The translations under genes and the position numbers were made by a program. This document shows, one piece after another, positions 4,788 to 7,522 of a DNA stretch of 7,522 bases. This DNA is from Gemmatimonadota bacterium. Its GTDB lineage: Bacteria > Gemmatimonadota > Gemmatimonadetes > Longimicrobiales > Gaopeijiaceae. Position 1 is the first letter of the stretch, and each line of letters opens with the position of its first letter. The notes beneath the pieces were generated by a model. The model saw only the letters and a list, made by a program, of their open reading frames with translations. It did no database searches and had not been told where the DNA came from. Where the stretch lies: assembly GCA_007127575.1 (NCBI GenBank), contig SKZC01000043.1, positions 1 through 7,522 of the forward strand, given 5' to 3'.

Positions 4788-6073
4788 TAGCGGACGCGCT
4801 TCGTCTGCCGACGCAGGAAGTCCATCATGACGTATTGGCCCAAGGTCATGGTGGTGGTGAAGTAGGCTTTCCCTCGGGCGATCTCCGACACCTTGCGAAC
4901 GAACTGGACCAGGTAGGGGTCCTGGGCGAGCATGAAGGTGTTGATGAGAATCCCCGACTTGCGGCAAGCCGCCACCTCCCGGAAGGTCGCCTGGAGGATT
5001 CGGGGATCCAGCCCTGCCGAGTTCGTATAGACTCTCCCGTCGGGCAGGGTGAGCGCGCTGGGCTTTCCGTCGGTGATCATGATGATCTGGCGCATGTCCT
5101 GCTTCTGGGCCGCCAGGATGCGCCGGGCCACCTCCAGGCCCTCGGCGGTATTGGTGTGGAAGGGCCCTACCTGCGCCTGACCCAGGCGGGAGAGGGGGAT
5201 CTCCTGAGCCCGGTCCCCGAAGGTCACCACCCGGAGGCCGTCCCCGGGATATTGGGTACGGATGAGATGGGAGAGGGCCAGCGCCACCCGCTTGGCCGGA
5301 GAGAACCGATCTTCTCCGTACAGGATCATGGAGTGGGAGACGTCCAGCATGAGGACGGTGGCGCACGAGGACCGATACTCGGTCTGATGCACCATCAGGT
5401 CCTCTCTGCGAAGGTCCAGGGGAAAGGCGAGACCGTCCCTTTCCAGGGCGTTCTTCAGGGTGGCGGGGATGTCCAGGTTCAAGGTGTCCCCGAAGGCGTA
5501 CGGACGGGACGCGGCGGAGGCCTCCACCCCCGTGGAGAGCTGGGGTGTGTCGTGGGCTCCCGCCGATGCCTTTCCCAGAGCCCCCAGGAGTCCCTTCAGG
5601 GCACGGTAGCCCAGAAAGTCCATCCCCTTACGGGTGAGTTGAAAGTCCACCGTCCGGGCCGCATCCTGGGCCTCGTCCACCTGCCCGTCCTCATCCATGC
5701 CCACGGGCCTGGGGCCGGAGCCGGACTCCTCCAGGGAGATATAGCCTTCTTCCACCAGCCGTTGGACCAGGTCGTCCAGGAGCTCGGCGATCCGGGCCCG
5801 CACGTCGGCGTCGCCCTCACCCTCACCCCGAAGCTCCTGGAGCATTTCCGGGGTGAGCTGCCCGCTTTCCAACAGTGCCTTGAGCAGCGCTTCCTTCAAG
5901 GCGTCTGTGGATGAGGTGTCCTCGTCCCCGGACCAGCCCCAGTAGGGGTGAAAGTGGGGGCCACCCGCAAACCCTCCGTCCATGAGGAAGTCGGAAAGGT
6001 GGTCCAGGAGCGCTTGCAGGTTCAGCGCGTCCAGCCAGCTCCCCTTGTACTTCGTATAGGTGGTGAATCGCAT
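4787..6073 (-). CDS. VWA (von Willebrand factor A) domain protein
   Basis: This is a 428-residue cytoplasmic protein. Residues about 1-120 are mostly helical, with a Gly/His/aromatic patch (GGPHFHPYWGW, 37-47). The centre (116-190) is acidic and variable, then AFGDTLNLDIPATL (193-206) leads to the VWA domain at about 236-420. The metal-ion-dependent adhesion site is complete: D244-V-S246-H-S248, T307 in HTNTAEGL, and D335 in MITDGKPS, so it should bind Mg2+ and a partner acidic residue. Such proteins commonly work with a MoxR/Mg-chelatase-type AAA+ ATPase in metal insertion or complex remodelling; no such ATPase is within the window. AGGG lies six bases before the ATG at 6073. It is followed directly by the PLP-enzyme gene (TAATG), suggesting one transcript. 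The domain call is firm; the client is unknown. Confidence 0.92.
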   Translation of the reverse strand: MRFTTYTKYKGSWLDALNLQALLDHLSDFLMDGGFAGGPHFHPYWGWSGDEDTSSTDALKEALLKALLESGQLTPEMLQELRGEGEGDADVRARIAELLDDLVQRLVEEGYISLEESGSGPRPVGMDEDGQVDEAQDAARTVDFQLTRKGMDFLGYRALKGLLGALGKASAGAHDTPQLSTGVEASAASRPYAFGDTLNLDIPATLKNALERDGLAFPLDLRREDLMVHQTEYRSSCATVLMLDVSHSMILYGEDRFSPAKRVALALSHLIRTQYPGDGLRVVTFGDRAQEIPLSRLGQAQVGPFHTNTAEGLEVARRILAAQKQDMRQIIMITDGKPSALTLPDGRVYTNSAGLDPRILQATFREVAACRKSGILINTFMLAQDPYLVQFVRKVSEIARGKAYFTTTMTLGQYVMMDFLRRQTKRVR

Positions 6074-6158
6074 GGAGGACCCTGCGTGTGGGGGGGGAAG
6101 GGTGAAGGGGTGGCGCGCCCCTCTTATTCCACGATAGCCGGGGTGCTAGCTTGCCGCC
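6074..6158. promoter_or_regulatory. Divergent promoter region, VWA gene / mutY
   Basis: These 85 bases separate the two divergent starts. On the plus strand TTATTC (6124-6129) and TAGCTT (6147-6152) are 17 bases apart. The second fits the TANNNT form of a -10 box and ends six bases before the mutY ATG. AGGGG (6106-6110) and CCCCT (6118-6122) can form a small hairpin. On the minus strand only a possible TATCGT (6136-6131) was seen for the VWA gene, without a -35. All are tentative. Confidence 0.3.
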
Positions 6159-7322
6159 ATGGATCAGCGAGCCCCTCCCTCCGGACCTGATGAGATTCGA
6201 CGCTTCCGCCGGCGGCTGCTGGAGTATTTTCATGCCCGCAAGAGAGACCTCCCCTGGCGGGAGGCCACCGACCCGTACCGGGTCCTGGTCTCCGAATTCA
6301 TGCTCCAGCAGACACGGGTGGAGACCGTCGTCCCCTACTACAGGAGGTGGATGGAGCGGTTCCCCGACGTGGACTCCCTGAGTCAGGCGTCCCTGGAGGA
6401 GGTGCTGGAGCTCTGGACCGGTCTGGGATACTACGCCCGAGCTCGGAACCTCCACCGCGCCGCCTCCATCATCCGGGAGCGGCACCAGGGCTCGGTTCCC
6501 AGTGACCCGGAAGTCCTCCGGGATCTGCCCGGGGTGGGGCCCTACACGGCAGGGGCGGTGGCAAGCATCGCCCACGGCGTGCCGGCTCCTGCCGTGGACG
6601 GGAACGTCCGCCGGGTTCTCTCCCGGATCAACGACCAGGCGACTCCATCGCCGAAGGAGCTACGGGAATGGGCCGGCGAGCTGGTGGATCCCCAGGAGCC
6701 CGGAGCCTTCAACCAGGCCCTCATGGAGTTGGGCTCCACCCTCTGTAAGCCCAGAGCCCCGGAATGCGCCGAATGTCCTGTACGGGACCACTGTCGGGCC
6801 CGAATGAACGGGAGCCAGGAGGAACGCCCGGCTCCCCAAAGGGCGGCATGGGTGCGGGAGATGTGGGTGGGTGTGGCCGTCATGGTGGCGGAGCCCGGGA
6901 AAAACGGCTCTCCTCGGGTCCTCCTCCGCCGGAGGCCCCAGGAGGGCCTGCTTGGCGGAATGTGGGAGTTCCCCGGCGAGGAGTGGCAGCGGGAGGGAGG
7001 AGGCGGTGATGGGGCCTCCCCCCCGAAGCCCGACAGAGCCGCTCTGCACGCGGCTGCCGCGAAAGCCGCGGCGGAGGAGGGATGGGCCGGTCTGGAACCC
7101 GGGCAACATCTGGGGACGGTGGAACACCGTTTTTCGCACCGGCAGGCTCGCTACCACGTCTTTCTTTTTCGAGTCCCTGCCCATGGAGAAGGGGCGCTGG
7201 ACGAAGGCGATGGTGGAAGGATGTGGCACCCGGTGATACTTCTGGATGAAGTGGCCTTGTCCGCCGGACAGGCACGAATACGAGACCTGGTCCGGGAAGA
7301 ACTCCCGTCCGCGGGCCTCTAA
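6159..7322 (+). CDS. mutY: A/G-specific adenine glycosylase MutY
   Basis: This 387-residue base-excision repair enzyme removes adenine mispaired with 8-oxoguanine, preventing G:C to T:A mutations. The catalytic Glu is E46 in SEFMLQQTRV. The helix-hairpin-helix is LPGVGPYTAGAV (123-134) and the catalytic Asp is D147 in AVDGNVRRVLSR. The [4Fe-4S] ligands are C196-x6-C203-x2-C206-x5-C212. The C-terminal Nudix-like domain that reads 8-oxoG begins near 235, with LLRRRPQEGLLGGMWEFPGE (255-274) and the FSH recognition motif at 325-327. An Ala/Gly-rich insert (about 278-306) interrupts that domain. Length is close to normal for MutY, and all key residues are present. The ATG at 6159 has no Shine-Dalgarno, but no later start keeps the catalytic domain. 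It is divergent from the VWA gene and appears to be transcribed alone. Its Fe-S cluster makes it a possible client of Fe-S assembly, but nothing here links it to the operon at the left end. Confidence 0.97.
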   Translation: MDQRAPPSGPDEIRRFRRRLLEYFHARKRDLPWREATDPYRVLVSEFMLQQTRVETVVPYYRRWMERFPDVDSLSQASLEEVLELWTGLGYYARARNLHRAASIIRERHQGSVPSDPEVLRDLPGVGPYTAGAVASIAHGVPAPAVDGNVRRVLSRINDQATPSPKELREWAGELVDPQEPGAFNQALMELGSTLCKPRAPECAECPVRDHCRARMNGSQEERPAPQRAAWVREMWVGVAVMVAEPGKNGSPRVLLRRRPQEGLLGGMWEFPGEEWQREGGGGDGASPPKPDRAALHAAAAKAAAEEGWAGLEPGQHLGTVEHRFSHRQARYHVFLFRVPAHGEGALDEGDGGRMWHPVILLDEVALSAGQARIRDLVREELPSAGL

Positions 7323-7507
7323 CCCGCCCCGGGCGGCCCTGAGGCGGATTGTCGCGGGCGATGGGAGGCAGGTGGTTTGTGCAAAAGAACATACGATGTG
7401 AGAATTCATGTAATGTAGAGAGGCAAATACAAATCGATAAGTCGATTGCTGGTAGGGAGTAAGGGTTCTGCGGCCCGCAGTCGGGTCCCAACAGGAGAAA
7501 GCGACGC
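7323..7507. promoter_or_regulatory. Intergenic region with AT-rich core upstream of the next gene
   Basis: Just after the mutY stop, CCGCC (7324-7328) and GGCGG (7332-7336) form a short stem with no T-run. From about 7376 to 7447 the DNA is far richer in A and T than anywhere else in the window, as expected of a promoter or operator. It contains ACAT-ACG-ATGT (7389-7399) with two further ATGT copies (7408, 7413), and the inverted repeat AATCGA/TCGATT (7432-7437, 7442-7447). A loose TTCATG and TACAAA pair, 17 bases apart (7405-7433), is one possible promoter. CTGCG/CGCAG (7468-7480) forms another small hairpin before the ribosome binding site. Confidence 0.4.
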
Positions 7508-7522
7508 ATGAACAGAACTCCG
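7508..7522 (+). CDS. Start of an unidentified gene (5 codons visible)
   Basis: An ATG at 7508 opens MNRTP and runs off the window. AGGAGA lies about nine bases upstream (7492-7497), and an AT-rich probable promoter region precedes it, which together support a real start. Five codons give no clue to function. Confidence 0.5.

Noticed and set aside
4835..5914. Plus-strand open frame of 359 codons opposite the VWA gene
   Set aside because: It is a Gly/His/Val-rich mirror of the VWA coding sequence with no domain; the minus strand has intact MIDAS residues.
6111..6118. GC palindrome TGGCGCGC/GGCGCGCC near 6112-6119
   Set aside because: It is a short restriction-site-like palindrome expected by chance in GC-rich DNA; only the surrounding small hairpin is mentioned.
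6153..6162. GCCGCCATGG around the mutY start resembles a eukaryotic Kozak context
   Set aside because: The gene neighbourhood, overlaps and ribosome binding sites are bacterial, so the resemblance is coincidental.

Overview
The window is GC-rich DNA with strong G/C preference at third codon positions, short gene gaps and Gram-negative traits: an exported predicted outer-membrane barrel protein and a MutY with a fused GO-recognition domain. Gene content and style resemble Gemmatimonadota or a neighbouring high-GC phylum. That placement is inference; no rRNA or other phylogenetic marker is present. No tRNA, rRNA, CRISPR array, insertion sequence or phage gene was seen.

Left part (1-2418, all minus strand): five tightly packed genes read right to left. 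They are a small ferredoxin with an altered cysteine motif (GTG start at 2418), an Mrp/ApbC-type P-loop ATPase with a CxxC motif, a zinc-ribbon protein ending in a PCP_red domain, a small four-helix membrane protein, and the N-terminal part of an ABC transporter ATPase that leaves the window. Junctions are a 19-base gap, a 4-base overlap, a 3-base gap and a 4-base CTGA overlap, so this is almost certainly one operon. Its logic looks like electron supply, iron-sulfur cluster handling and a cluster- or cofactor-linked client, translationally linked to a membrane/ABC module. This is the best candidate for an uncharacterised system here.

Middle: a 319-base divergent intergenic region (2419-2737) with two adjacent GC hairpins separates that operon from a plus-strand DUF481-like outer-membrane protein gene (2738-3520). 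That gene converges, across 52 bases, on a minus-strand pair: a VWA-domain protein (start 6073) followed, with a TAATG one-base overlap, by a threonine-synthase-like PLP enzyme.

Right part: an 85-base divergent spacer leads to mutY (6159-7322, plus), an adenine glycosylase of base-excision repair, possibly leaderless. A 185-base intergenic region with an unusually AT-rich core follows, and the first five codons of another gene (MNRTP..., preceded by a good ribosome binding site) end the window.
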